This document shows, piece by piece, positions 24,708 to 33,630 of a stretch of 35,842 nt of DNA. The position numbers and the translations under genes are program-made. Origin of the DNA: an uncultured Alphaproteobacteria bacterium (GTDB taxonomy: Bacteria; Pseudomonadota; Alphaproteobacteria; RF32; CAG-239); NCBI GenBank assembly GCA_944391395.1, contig CALXTI010000003.1, forward strand, positions 1 to 35,842, in the 5' to 3' direction. A model generated the notes under the pieces. That model had not been told where the DNA came from. It ran no database searches and worked only from the letters and a program-made list of their open reading frames with translations. The first letter of the stretch is position 1. Each line of letters begins with the position of its first letter.

Positions 24708-27173
24708 TTAATCAACCGGTTTGATGTGCCAAATCTTGTCAGCATATTCCATCACGGCTCTGTCGCTGGAGAAATATCCGATTCTGGCAACGTTCAAAAT
24801 AGCTTTTTTGTTCCATTTTTTCGTATCCAGATAATCATGTTCGGCATCATGAAGGGCGCGATTGAAGTCTTCCAAATCGGCCAACACGAAGTAATAATCA
24901 TTGTTGAGCAAAGCTTCAAAAATCGGTTTAAACAACAAAACATGGTCTTTTTCACAAAACATGTTGGAATTAAGCGAATTTAAGATGCGTTTGATATAAT
25001 CGGATTTTTCATACAACTCGCGAGGCTTGTAAGAGCTGCGCATGGCTTTTATTTGTTCGTCTTTTAAGCCGAACAGGTAAAAATTGTCTTCACCGACGGC
25101 CTCTCTGATTTCAATATTGGCGCCGTCATACGTGCCGACGGTCAAGGCGCCGTTTAAAGCAAATTTCATATTGCCTGTACCGGAGGCTTCAAAGCCTGCT
25201 GTTGAAATCTGCAAGCTGATATCTGCCGCCGGAATAAGTCTTTCGGCCAACGACACTTTATAATCCGGAATAAACACGACTTTAATCGCATTGTTCACCC
25301 GAGGATCGTTGTTGACCACGTCGGCGACATTGTTAATCAGTTTAATGATAAGTTTGGCAAAAGTATAAGACGGCGCCGCTTTCCCGGCAAAAACGTAAGT
25401 CTTGTTGCAAATCGGGCGGGCGTTGTCTTTGACAATCGCCAGATAATCGCCGATAACCTGCAAAATGGTCATCAGTTGGCGCTTATATTCATGGATGCGT
25501 TTGGCATGGACGATATAAACACTATCGGCGTTGACCATAATGCCGGTGTTTTTGAAAATCTGATAAGCGAGTTTTTCTTTATTGGTCTTTTTGTTTTCGG
25601 CGAATTTTTTCACGAACTTATCATCATCGGCAAATTGTTCCAATTTTTGTAATTCTTCCAGATGTGTAATCCATCCTTTGCCGATTTTATCCGAAATCAA
25701 ATCAGCCAAAGGCGTGTTGGCATGCAGCAGCCAACGCCGAGGTGTGATACCGTTCGTGATGTTGATAAATTTTTCCGGCCAAAGTTCATAAAATTCCGGA
25801 ACCAATGAGGTTTTAATCAATTCCGAATGCAATTTGGCCACGCCGTTAACCGAAAAAGAACCGACGATGGAAAGATTGGCCATGCGGATTATCTGATTGT
25901 CGCCGTCGCCGGAAACAATGGAAACTTTGGCGATTTTCGGCGAGTCTGCACCGAATTTTGATTTGGCGAATTCCACAAAACGATTGTTTATTTCATAAAT
26001 AATTTGCAAATGTCGCGGCAGCATTTTGCCCAAAATCCGGGTCGGCCAGGTTTCCAAGGCCTCCGGCAGCAAGGTGTGGTTGGTGTAGGCAAAAATCTTG
26101 GTGGTGATATTCCAAGCTGTGTCCCATTCCTGTCCGTATTGGTCAATCAACAGCCGCATCATTTCCGGAATAGCCAGCGCCGGATGTGTGTCGTTTAACT
26201 GAATGCAAACATATTCCGGCATCTTGTCAAAGTCGTTACATTTTTCCAAAAAGCGGCGGATGATGTCTTGAATGGCGCAGGAAACAAAGAAATATTGCTG
26301 CGTTAAGCGCAATTCTTTACCGGATTCAACGGCATCAGACGGGTACAAAACTTTGGAAATAGTCTCGGTCTTGATTTTATCTTTAACCGCTTCCATATAA
26401 CCGCCTTCGTTAAAGACGTTGATATCAAGTTCTTCATCGGTTTTGGCGGAGAACAAACGCAGATAATTGACGGATTTTCCTTCATAACCGACAATCGGGA
26501 AATCATAAGGAACACCGTAAAGAGTCTGCGTGTTTACCCAGGTGAAATAAGGTTTGCCGTCGGCGCCCATGTAGCTTTCCACATTGCCGTAAATCGGGAT
26601 GTTGACTTTGCGGTCTTGGCGGGCGAATTGCCAGGGCGAATTTTCTCCCAGCCAGCTGTCGGCTTGTTCAATCTGCCAACCGTCTTGGAATTTTTGTTTA
26701 AATAAACCGAATTGGTAGTTGATGCCGTATCCGAACCCGGCAATGCCCAAAGAAGCCATTGAATCAAGGTAGCACGCGGCCAGCCTTCCCAAACCGCCGT
26801 TGCCCAATGCCGGATCGTATTCGGCGTCAAATATCTCCTGCATGGAAATATTGGGAAATCCGTCTATGCGGATATCTTTTAACAGATTAAAAAGTTCCAG
26901 GTTGTGCAAATTGTTTTCAAGCGAACGGCCGATGAGATATTCAATCGAAAGATAATAGACTCTTTTTGAACCGGCGTCGTTATAGCGGTGAATGGTTTGA
27001 TACATTCTGTCCATGGCAAACTCGCGCACGGCCAAAGCAATGGCCTCAAAAGCCTCTTCTTTTGTTAATTCGCAAGTTCTTTTGCCGATAAAATACTTGA
27101 TATAATGTTCAATGGAAAGTTTCAACCTTGCTTTGTCAATCTCGCTGATAACTTTAGATTCTTCGCGTTTCAA
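24708..27173 (-). CDS. glgP: glycogen/starch (maltodextrin) phosphorylase
   Basis: The 821-residue protein has the normal GlgP length. It shows Y-Y-L-S-I-E-Y-L-I-G-R-S-L, the active-site region D-P-A-L-G-N-G-G-L-G-R-L-A-A-C-Y, N-D-T-H-P-A-L-A-I-P-E-M, and the pyridoxal phosphate site E-A-S-G-T-G-N-M-K-F-A-L-N-G with Lys670. It releases glucose-1-phosphate from alpha-1,4-glucans. The start appears to be TTG at 27173 behind a GGGG ribosome site, as no ATG occurs before about residue 54. It stands alone, with no other glycogen genes visible, and shares a bidirectional terminator with the small gene. Confidence 0.97.
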   Translation of the reverse strand: MKREESKVISEIDKARLKLSIEHYIKYFIGKRTCELTKEEAFEAIALAVREFAMDRMYQTIHRYNDAGSKRVYYLSIEYLIGRSLENNLHNLELFNLLKDIRIDGFPNISMQEIFDAEYDPALGNGGLGRLAACYLDSMASLGIAGFGYGINYQFGLFKQKFQDGWQIEQADSWLGENSPWQFARQDRKVNIPIYGNVESYMGADGKPYFTWVNTQTLYGVPYDFPIVGYEGKSVNYLRLFSAKTDEELDINVFNEGGYMEAVKDKIKTETISKVLYPSDAVESGKELRLTQQYFFVSCAIQDIIRRFLEKCNDFDKMPEYVCIQLNDTHPALAIPEMMRLLIDQYGQEWDTAWNITTKIFAYTNHTLLPEALETWPTRILGKMLPRHLQIIYEINNRFVEFAKSKFGADSPKIAKVSIVSGDGDNQIIRMANLSIVGSFSVNGVAKLHSELIKTSLVPEFYELWPEKFINITNGITPRRWLLHANTPLADLISDKIGKGWITHLEELQKLEQFADDDKFVKKFAENKKTNKEKLAYQIFKNTGIMVNADSVYIVHAKRIHEYKRQLMTILQVIGDYLAIVKDNARPICNKTYVFAGKAAPSYTFAKLIIKLINNVADVVNNDPRVNNAIKVVFIPDYKVSLAERLIPAADISLQISTAGFEASGTGNMKFALNGALTVGTYDGANIEIREAVGEDNFYLFGLKDEQIKAMRSSYKPRELYEKSDYIKRILNSLNSNMFCEKDHVLLFKPIFEALLNNDYYFVLADLEDFNRALHDAEHDYLDTKKWNKKAILNVARIGYFSSDRAVMEYADKIWHIKPVD

Positions 27174-27223
27174 AATTTTTCCCCTTGTTTAAAATACTCA
27201 ATTATCCAAACGCTACCACAAAA

Positions 27224-27251
27224 TTGTTTGAAATTTACTTAACAATATAAG
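27224..27251 (+). promoter_or_regulatory. possible tolC promoter
   Basis: TTGTTT (27224-27229), a 16-base spacer and TATAAG (27246-27251), in a very AT-rich divergent region. Other -10-like boxes are nearby, so this assignment is tentative. Confidence 0.3.
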
Positions 27252-27357
27252 ATTTTTTAAATAATTTAAAATATAACCGAATTAATAAAGCTTGAAAAAT
27301 AAATTAAAATATTGAATAATCCGGGCAAACACACAGAGATAAAAACAGGGAAACAAA

Positions 27358-28713
27358 ATGAAAAAGACTTTTTTATTGACTTTACTGACAACAGCCGCTT
27401 TGGCTGCAAATGCAAATGCCGCCACGATTTTTGAGGCCATGGGCAGCGCATATACCAACAATCCGACATTGCAGGCGCAACGAGCTTATTTGCGTGCCGT
27501 GGATGAAAATGTTGCCATTGCCAAGTCCGGCTTTCGTCCGACGTTGGCTCTAGAGGGAAAATATTCCGATTCGCATATACATAATGAAAAACAACCGGTC
27601 ACGCCTGATGGTTATGATGAGTCGGTTTCAGCTGTGGTAAGCCAACCTATTTTTAATGGTTTTTCAACTTGGAACACGGTCAAAGCCGCCGATAATACGG
27701 TTAAAGCCGAACAAAGTAATTTATATAATGTTGAACAGCAGATTTTGTTGGAAGCATCAACCGCATATTTAAATGTTGTCCGAGATGAATCCATCGTTGA
27801 ATTGCAAGTCAATAATGAAAAACTTTTAAAAAAGCGGATGGAGGAAACCAAAGAACGTTTTAATGTCGGAGAGGTAACCCGCACCGATGTGGCGCAGGCC
27901 GAGGCGCGTTATTCACAAGCGCGTTCCGACCGCATTGCCGCCGAAGGAAATCTGGCGGCTTCCAAAGCTATTTATGTTCAGGTTATCGGTCAAGAGCCCG
28001 ACAAACTTGAAGAACCGGTCGGCATAGCCGAGATGTTCCCCAAATCCATGGAAGAGGCGATTAGCTACGCGCGGGAAAACAACTATGGTTTGAAAGCCGC
28101 CAAAAGCAACTTGAATGCCAGTATCTATACGGTTTCGGCCAACAAGGGCGCTTTGTTGCCGCAAGTAAATTTTGAAGCGGCGGCCGTTCGCGGACAAACG
28201 CGCGATTATGACGGAAAAGATCCGGAAACCAACAGTTTCACATGGGGCGTGAATATGACGGTTCCGTTGTATACCGCCGGTGCTGATCATGCCAAAATCC
28301 GCCAAAGTAAATACCAAAAATGGCAAGCGCAGGAAGGGGTTTTGGAAGCCGAGCGCGAAATGATTTCTTCAGTGGCCAGTAACTGGGAATATATGGTATC
28401 CAACCAAGCCAAAATCGCCTCGGTTAAAGACCAAATCAGAGCTTATGAAATTGCTCTTGACGGCGTCCAACAGGAAGAAGCGTTGGGCAACCGCACGGTT
28501 TTGGATGTTTTGGATGCGTATCAATATCTGTTAAACTCCAACGTGGAAGAAGTTGAGGCCCGCCGCGACTATTATGTTTCCGGCATGCAGCTTTTGCTTT
28601 CCATGGGCAAGTTGACTGCCAAAGATTTGAAACTTTCGGTCAATTTGTATGATGCCGAACAACATTCCGAAGACACGCGCGGCAGATGGTTGTCATTATC
28701 TGTTGATAAATAA
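27358..28713 (+). CDS. tolC: TolC family outer-membrane efflux/secretion channel
   Basis: The 451-residue protein has a signal peptide (about 1-24) and two repeated outer-membrane-efflux halves. TolC-type features include N-P-T-L-x-A-Q-R-A near 36-44, Q-P-I-F-N-G near 97-102 (repeated as V-P-L-Y-T-A-G in the second half), T-R-T-D-V-A-Q-A-E-A-R near 174 and G-N-R-T-V-L-D-V-L-D-A near 380. It forms the trimeric exit duct for type I secretion and drug-efflux pumps, but no partner genes are here. It is followed by the PopZ-like gene and valS, the typical alphaproteobacterial order. Confidence 0.95.
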   Translation: MKKTFLLTLLTTAALAANANAATIFEAMGSAYTNNPTLQAQRAYLRAVDENVAIAKSGFRPTLALEGKYSDSHIHNEKQPVTPDGYDESVSAVVSQPIFNGFSTWNTVKAADNTVKAEQSNLYNVEQQILLEASTAYLNVVRDESIVELQVNNEKLLKKRMEETKERFNVGEVTRTDVAQAEARYSQARSDRIAAEGNLAASKAIYVQVIGQEPDKLEEPVGIAEMFPKSMEEAISYARENNYGLKAAKSNLNASIYTVSANKGALLPQVNFEAAAVRGQTRDYDGKDPETNSFTWGVNMTVPLYTAGADHAKIRQSKYQKWQAQEGVLEAEREMISSVASNWEYMVSNQAKIASVKDQIRAYEIALDGVQQEEALGNRTVLDVLDAYQYLLNSNVEEVEARRDYYVSGMQLLLSMGKLTAKDLKLSVNLYDAEQHSEDTRGRWLSLSVDK

Positions 28714-28759
28714 AATTTTTCTGCTATGATAAAACAAAATTAACAATAAAGAGCAAATC

Positions 28760-29083
28760 ATGGCTGACGAAGAAGAAATGTCAATGGAAGAGATTCTGGC
28801 CTCAATCCGGAATATCTTATGGGAAAAGGAGGTTGCTAAAAGCGCCTCCCGTTCCTGTATTCGTGATTATGCCAAAGAAAAATCCGGCGATGTTTTTGAG
28901 CTGACCAAAGATATGCTGGTCAAAGGCTGGGCGCTTCCTTACGAATATGCCGATTGGAATTTTGATGACGTTTCTACCAAAATTCTCCATAAATATGCGC
29001 GTCTGTTTGCCAAAGAAGAAGCTTTAATGTACGAAGAAGATAATAAAACATCATCTCGAGTGCGGGAAAAGGAAGGTTCTTAA
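28760..29083 (+). CDS. reduced DUF2497/PopZ-like polar organizing protein
   Basis: The 107-residue protein starts with an acidic segment and M-S-M-E-E-I-L-A-S-I-R-N-I-L, the hallmark N-terminal helix of DUF2497/PopZ proteins, which binds client proteins. G-D-V-F-E-L-T near residues 44-50 recalls the mid-region D-V-L-E-L-T motif. The usual Pro/Glu-rich linker is almost absent. The C-terminal part does not show the normal R-P-M-L-x-x-W-L-D oligomerisation segment. Position between tolC and valS strongly supports orthology. PopZ anchors the chromosome origin at the cell pole. It may be a minimal or non-polymerising form. Confidence 0.75.
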   Translation: MADEEEMSMEEILASIRNILWEKEVAKSASRSCIRDYAKEKSGDVFELTKDMLVKGWALPYEYADWNFDDVSTKILHKYARLFAKEEALMYEEDNKTSSRVREKEGS

Positions 29084-29118
29084 ACTGGGTTTTAAAGTGA
29101 ACCTTTCTCCGTTTTTTG

Positions 29119-29147
29119 CCCTTAAACAGTTGTGTTGAGGGTTTTTA
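29119..29147 (+). terminator. intrinsic terminator after the PopZ-like gene
   Basis: CCCTTAA...(bulge)...CA pairs with TGTTGAGGG, followed by five T, between the PopZ-like gene and valS. Confidence 0.55.
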
Positions 29148-29187
29148 TTTGAGTTGATGCGACAATTTATAAAAATAGGAATTAAAA

Positions 29188-31827
29188 ATGTTGGAAAAAA
29201 ATTATAATCCGCAGGATTTTGAAGAAAAAATTTATCAGGACTGGGAACAATCGGGCGATTTTAAGCCGGATATGCGTCAAAATACTGATGCGTTTTCCAT
29301 AGTCATTCCGCCGCCGAACGTGACCGGCATCTTGCATATGGGGCACGCTCTGGATGAAACATTGCAGGATATTTTGGTGCGCTACAACCGCATGCAGGGC
29401 AAAAAGGTTTTATGGCAGCCCGGCACCGACCATGCCGGTATTGCTACGCAAATGGTGGTTGAACGCAATTTAGCCAAAGAAGGAATTTCCCGCCATGATT
29501 TGGGTCGTGAAAAATTTATTGAAACGGTCTGGAAATGGAAAGCCCAATCCGGAGGGACTATTTGCAAACAGTTGCGCCGTTTGGGCGCCTCCTGCGATTG
29601 GAGCCGCGAACGTTTTACCATGGACGAAGGTTTGAGCCGTGCGGTGCGCAAAATTTTTGTTTCTTTGTATAAAGACGGATTGATTTTCAAAGCCAAAAAG
29701 CTTGTCAACTGGGATCCCAAATTAGGCACGGCTGTGTCGGATTTGGAAGTCGTACAAAAAGAAACCGTCGGCAAAATGTATTACTACAAATATCCGATTG
29801 AAGGCGAGACGGGCGAATATATCCACATTGCCACCACCCGTCCGGAAACTATGTTCGGCGATACGGCCGTGGCGGTTTCCAAAGAAAATGAAAAATTAAA
29901 ACATCTGATTGGCAAAAATTGCGTTTTACCGATTGTCAATCGGGTTATCCCGATTATCGCCGACGACCATGCCGATCCGGAAAAAGGCACCGGTGCGGTT
30001 AAAATTACCCCGGCGCATGATTTCAACGACTTTGAGGTCGGCAAGCGTCATAACCTGCCGATGATTAACATCTTAAACGAAGACGCCTCCTTAAACGAAA
30101 ACACGCCGTTTGCCGGTATGACCACGCAGGAAGCCCGTCAAAAAACAATTGAAAAATTAACCGAGCTTGGTTTGATGGAAAAAATTGAAGACCATCCGAT
30201 GGTTATTCCGTATGGCGACCGTTCCGGCGTGGTGATTGAGCCGTTAATGACCGACCAATGGTTCGTTGACGCACCCAAACTTGCGGTTGAGGCGATTCGC
30301 GTGGTTGAAAACGGTGAAATGCAGTTTGTGCCGAAATCGTACGAAAAAACCTATTTTGAATGGATGCGCAACATTCAACCGTGGTGTATTTCCCGCCAAC
30401 TGTGGTGGGGTCACCAAATGCCGATTTGGTATGGTTCGGATGGCGAAATCTTTTGTGAGGAAACTGAAGAAGAAGCTTATGCCGCCGCTGAAAAACACTA
30501 TGGCAAAAAGGTTGAATTAACACGCGAAACCGATGTGTTGGATACATGGTTTTCGTCAGGATTGTGGGCGTTTTCCACTTTGGGCTGGCCGGATGATAAT
30601 GAATATTTAAAGACATTTTATCCGACTTCTGTGTTGGTCACCGGCTTTGACATTATCTTTTTCTGGGTGGCTCGCATGATGATGATGAGCATGTATGCCA
30701 TGAAACAAGTGCCGTTTAAGAAATGCTATATTCATGGTTTGGTCAGAGATGAACAAGGCCGCAAGATGAGCAAATCCAAAGGCAACACAGTTGACCCGAT
30801 GGAAACGATTGAAAAATACGGCGCTGACGCGTTGCGCTTTTTCATGGCGGCGATGGAAACCCAAGGCCGCGATATCAACTTGTCGGAATCCCGTGTCGCC
30901 GGTTACCGCAATTTTGCCACCAAACTTTGGAATGCCGCGCGTTTTTGCGAGATGAACGGTTGTAAACTGCCTGAAGGTTTTTCCCCTGATTCGGTTAAAC
31001 TGGAGGTCAACAAATGGATTGTCGCCAAAGCCGACGCCGCGACTGTGGAAGTTACCAGGCACTTAAACGATTTTCGTTTTTCCGATGCCGCCAATGCGAT
31101 TTACCAATTTGTTTGGGGAACATTCTGCGACTGGTACATTGAGTTGACCAAGCCGATTTTCTATGGCGAAAACGCTGAAGATATTGCCGAAACCAAAGCG
31201 ACGGCAGCTTGGGTTTTGGATAGAATTTTAGTTGTTTTGCATCCGTTTATGCCGTTTATCACCACCGAGTTGTGGAACAATTTGGCTGAACGCAAAGTCA
31301 AACTGATACATGCACCTTGGCCGCAGGTTAAAGCAATGCGTCCTGCCGCACCGGCGATTGACTGGGCGATTGACTTAATCAGCACAATTCGTTCGCTGCG
31401 TTCGGAGATGAATTTGCCGGCATCAGCCAAACTGCATGTATATCTGAAAAACATGTCATCGGATTCGGCGGCGTATTTACAGGATATGCAAACGCTGGTT
31501 TGCTCGTTGGCGCGGTTGGAAAAGGTTGAGCTTTTCGCCGATGGTCAGGAAATCACCAAAGATATGGTGCAAAACGTTTTCAAAGAAGGTGTTTTGTTGC
31601 TGCCGTTAAAAGGCGTGGTGGATTTTGCCGCCGAGCGCGAACGCTTAAATAAAGAGTTGGAAAACCTAAACCGCAATCTGGAAAATTATGCCCGCAAATT
31701 AAGCAATCAAAGCTTTGTAGAACGGGCGCCGGCCAATGTGGTGGCGGAAGAAAAACGCCGTCAGGCCGAAGCAATGGAAAACAAAACCAAAGTTGAAGAA
31801 GCTTTGGCGCGGATTGTCGGGCTTTAA
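29188..31827 (+). CDS. valS: valyl-tRNA synthetase
   Basis: The 879-residue protein is a complete class I synthetase. The HIGH site is H-M-G-H at residues 50-53 after P-P-N-V-T-G. A CP1 editing domain with T-T-R-P-E-T-M-F-G-D-T-A-V follows, then W-C-I-S-R-Q-L-W-W-G-H and K-M-S-K-S at 526-530. There is an anticodon-binding domain and a C-terminal coiled coil (about 805-875). It charges tRNA-Val and removes misactivated threonine. AGGAA lies before the ATG. A strong terminator follows. Confidence 0.98.
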   Translation: MLEKNYNPQDFEEKIYQDWEQSGDFKPDMRQNTDAFSIVIPPPNVTGILHMGHALDETLQDILVRYNRMQGKKVLWQPGTDHAGIATQMVVERNLAKEGISRHDLGREKFIETVWKWKAQSGGTICKQLRRLGASCDWSRERFTMDEGLSRAVRKIFVSLYKDGLIFKAKKLVNWDPKLGTAVSDLEVVQKETVGKMYYYKYPIEGETGEYIHIATTRPETMFGDTAVAVSKENEKLKHLIGKNCVLPIVNRVIPIIADDHADPEKGTGAVKITPAHDFNDFEVGKRHNLPMINILNEDASLNENTPFAGMTTQEARQKTIEKLTELGLMEKIEDHPMVIPYGDRSGVVIEPLMTDQWFVDAPKLAVEAIRVVENGEMQFVPKSYEKTYFEWMRNIQPWCISRQLWWGHQMPIWYGSDGEIFCEETEEEAYAAAEKHYGKKVELTRETDVLDTWFSSGLWAFSTLGWPDDNEYLKTFYPTSVLVTGFDIIFFWVARMMMMSMYAMKQVPFKKCYIHGLVRDEQGRKMSKSKGNTVDPMETIEKYGADALRFFMAAMETQGRDINLSESRVAGYRNFATKLWNAARFCEMNGCKLPEGFSPDSVKLEVNKWIVAKADAATVEVTRHLNDFRFSDAANAIYQFVWGTFCDWYIELTKPIFYGENAEDIAETKATAAWVLDRILVVLHPFMPFITTELWNNLAERKVKLIHAPWPQVKAMRPAAPAIDWAIDLISTIRSLRSEMNLPASAKLHVYLKNMSSDSAAYLQDMQTLVCSLARLEKVELFADGQEITKDMVQNVFKEGVLLLPLKGVVDFAAERERLNKELENLNRNLENYARKLSNQSFVERAPANVVAEEKRRQAEAMENKTKVEEALARIVGL

Positions 31828-31848
31828 GCAAAACTCAAAAACAAATGA

Positions 31849-31878
31849 AAAAAACGCCGATGCAAAATCGGCGTTTTT
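31849..31878 (+). terminator. intrinsic terminator of valS
   Basis: AACGCCGAT pairs with ATCGGCGTT around GCAAA, followed by T; 22 bases after the stop. Confidence 0.9.
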
Positions 31879-31960
31879 TGTTGAGCGGTCATTCAAAACA
31901 GTTGCAAGTTTTTATAAAGATGTCATAGTAAAAACAGTTAACTTTTAAGGAGAAAATCTG

Positions 31961-32602
31961 ATGAAAAAATTTTTACTATCTTTAGTGATGGTCGGTTTTT
32001 TAGCCGCTTGTGCCACAGACCCGTACACAGGTGAAAGCAAAGTTTCCAAAACCGCGTGGGGAACGGGTATCGGTACGGCGTTAGGCGCCGGAGTAGGTGC
32101 TTTAATCGGTGGCGAAAAAGGAGCTTTAATCGGCGCCGGTGTCGGCGCGGCGACCGGTGCGGCCACCGGCGGCTATATGGATATTCAGGCTGCAAAATTG
32201 CGTCAAGAGCTGCAGGGTACCGGCGTGCAGGTTGCCCGTGACGGCGACAATATCCGCCTGATTATGCCTAACGCCATAACTTTTAACACCAATGAATCAG
32301 TTATCAAAAGCAGTGCCAATCGTGTGTTGGATTCGGTAGCTAAAGTTGCCGATGAATATAACAAAACCACCCTGCAGGTTTTGGGCTATACCGACAGTAC
32401 CGGCAACGATTCGATTAATATTCCGCTGTCGCAAAAACGCGCGGCGGCGGTGGCGCAATATTTAGAGCTGCGGGGCATTGCCGCAAGCCGTATCAGCGCC
32501 GTCGGCATGGGTGCTTCCAACCCGATTGCTTCCAACAGCACGGCAGCGGGTAGGGAACAAAACCGCCGGGTGGAAATTTATTTGATAAACAACGCCGGTT
32601 AA
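31961..32602 (+). CDS. OmpA-family lipoprotein with glycine-zipper segment (YiaD-like)
   Basis: The 213-residue protein has a lipoprotein signal with lipobox L-A-A-Cys17. A glycine-zipper stretch (about 35-75, repeating G-x-x-x-G and A-L-I-G) follows, and then a C-terminal OmpA-like domain (about 100-212) with L-G-Y-T-D-S-T-G, S-Q-K-R-A-A-A-V and N-R-R-V-E-I-Y. The OmpA domain binds meso-diaminopimelate of peptidoglycan, so the protein tethers the outer membrane to the wall. AAGGAG lies before the ATG. Asn and Arg of the peptidoglycan-binding site appear conserved. Confidence 0.93.
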   Translation: MKKFLLSLVMVGFLAACATDPYTGESKVSKTAWGTGIGTALGAGVGALIGGEKGALIGAGVGAATGAATGGYMDIQAAKLRQELQGTGVQVARDGDNIRLIMPNAITFNTNESVIKSSANRVLDSVAKVADEYNKTTLQVLGYTDSTGNDSINIPLSQKRAAAVAQYLELRGIAASRISAVGMGASNPIASNSTAAGREQNRRVEIYLINNAG

Positions 32603-32616
32603 GTTTTTAACTACCG

Positions 32617-32647
32617 AAAAAAGCCGCCTTATAAAGGCGGCTTTTTA
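32617..32647. terminator. bidirectional terminator between the OmpA-like lipoprotein and pilin-like genes
   Basis: AAAGCCGCCTT pairs with AAGGCGGCTTT around ATA, with A-run before and T-run after, so it can end both converging transcripts. Confidence 0.85.
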
Positions 32648-32715
32648 TTTTAATGCCTTACAGACAGTCCCCTGATTTATCGGGACTGAATACCAAGTGT
32701 CGTGAAATGCCGTTC

Positions 32716-32759
32716 TGCGCCGACAAATATGGTCAAATTGCAATATTTGTAACTGCGCA
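32716..32759. repeat. long imperfect hairpin downstream of a pilin-like gene
   Basis: TGCGC and ACAAATAT pair with ATATTTGT and GCGCA in two stacked stems (5 and 8 bp) around a 12-base loop. A second hairpin, CAGTCCC with GGGACTG, lies at 32665-32688. Neither has a T-run, so they look like 3' UTR structures rather than terminators. Confidence 0.5.
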
Positions 32760-32783
32760 ATACCTCGGGTTTATTGAGGATGT

Positions 32784-33581
32784 CTATTTCCAAATGGCAT
32801 AAAGACGACAACGCGATGAATCTTCAAGACAATTATGGCAAAAAGTATCGATATCACTCATGCTTGTATCGCGTAAGCATTTATAGGACTTCGAACAATA
32901 ACTGTTCCCGTAAATGACTTTGCCTTTTTCGTATTCGCTTTCGCCTTCATCATTGCTGACAAAACGATCGGTTGAGATGTAGTATAAAATATCGGCGTTT
33001 TGTTTGTAAACGTTAAACATGTTCCGGCAAATTTCCATGCCGTCATGACCGGGGTCAAAATCATATCCCATTCCATATATGCTGGGATAAGCATAAATCC
33101 AAATTTTATTGCCGAAAATATCATATAGATAAAGCGGCCGCCGTGAATCAAATTTTATTCCATCCGGCACCAAGTTTAGTTTATACATCGTTTCGGTAAA
33201 ATAAACCGCGTTGCCGGATGATGAAGTATTGTCCAGTTCTCTCAAGATTTGAAAGGCGTTCACAAACAACATGTTCATGGATTCCGCCTGTTTGTTGAGT
33301 TTGTATTTAAACATCGCCTTGGCATAACCCGACATCGCCCCAACGGAAAGCACGCCAATAATGGCCAGCACCCCCAGCATCTCTATCATGGAACGCCCGC
33401 ATAACGGCACATCTGCTTGCCTTCTTTTCGCTCGTGTACCGTTTTTGTACACGTCGCTCAAACAAGACAGCGCATCTGCACCATTCTTCGGTCGTTCACC
33501 TCTTCCGCATAGAGCCGCATCTGCTTGCCTTTTTTCGTTATGTGCCGGAGAGAAAAAGTTAAAAAAATCAAACCAATTCAT
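32784..33581 (-). CDS. pilin-like protein with a long duplicated leader insert and conserved Cys
   Basis: The protein is 265 residues from the ATG at 33581, with AGGAG eight bases upstream. Residues 1-10 are hydrophobic and Phe-rich. Residues 15-62 form an unusual Arg/Ala/Cys segment containing K-R-Q-A-D-A-A-L-C-G-R-G (17-28) and R-R-Q-A-D-V-P-L-C-G-R-S (53-64). After Gly62 comes R-S-M-I-E and a hydrophobic prepilin-type helix, with Glu at +5 and Arg at +1. C-terminal Cys185, 229, 235 and 248 follow the family pattern, plus Cys251 and 258. It is paralogous to 1-506 and 23323-23958. The leader of 62 residues is far longer than the 5 of its paralogue and looks like an in-frame insertion. The function is unknown. 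Confidence 0.85.
   Translation of the reverse strand: MNWFDFFNFFSPAHNEKRQADAALCGRGERPKNGADALSCLSDVYKNGTRAKRRQADVPLCGRSMIEMLGVLAIIGVLSVGAMSGYAKAMFKYKLNKQAESMNMLFVNAFQILRELDNTSSSGNAVYFTETMYKLNLVPDGIKFDSRRPLYLYDIFGNKIWIYAYPSIYGMGYDFDPGHDGMEICRNMFNVYKQNADILYYISTDRFVSNDEGESEYEKGKVIYGNSYCSKSYKCLRDTSMSDIDTFCHNCLEDSSRCRLYAIWK
33410..33537. repeat. in-frame repeat/palindromic insert inside the pilin-like leader
   Basis: Near-identical 20-21 base direct repeats (33410-33430 and 33518-33537) lie 108 bases apart, equal to 36 codons. Between them is a perfect 7-bp palindrome: CGTGTAC (33433-33439), a 7-base loop, GTACACG (33447-33453). Confidence 0.6.
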
Positions 33582-33630
33582 CAAAAGAACTCCTAAAAAA
33601 GCAAAAGAATATGTATTTTCCCGATATTCT

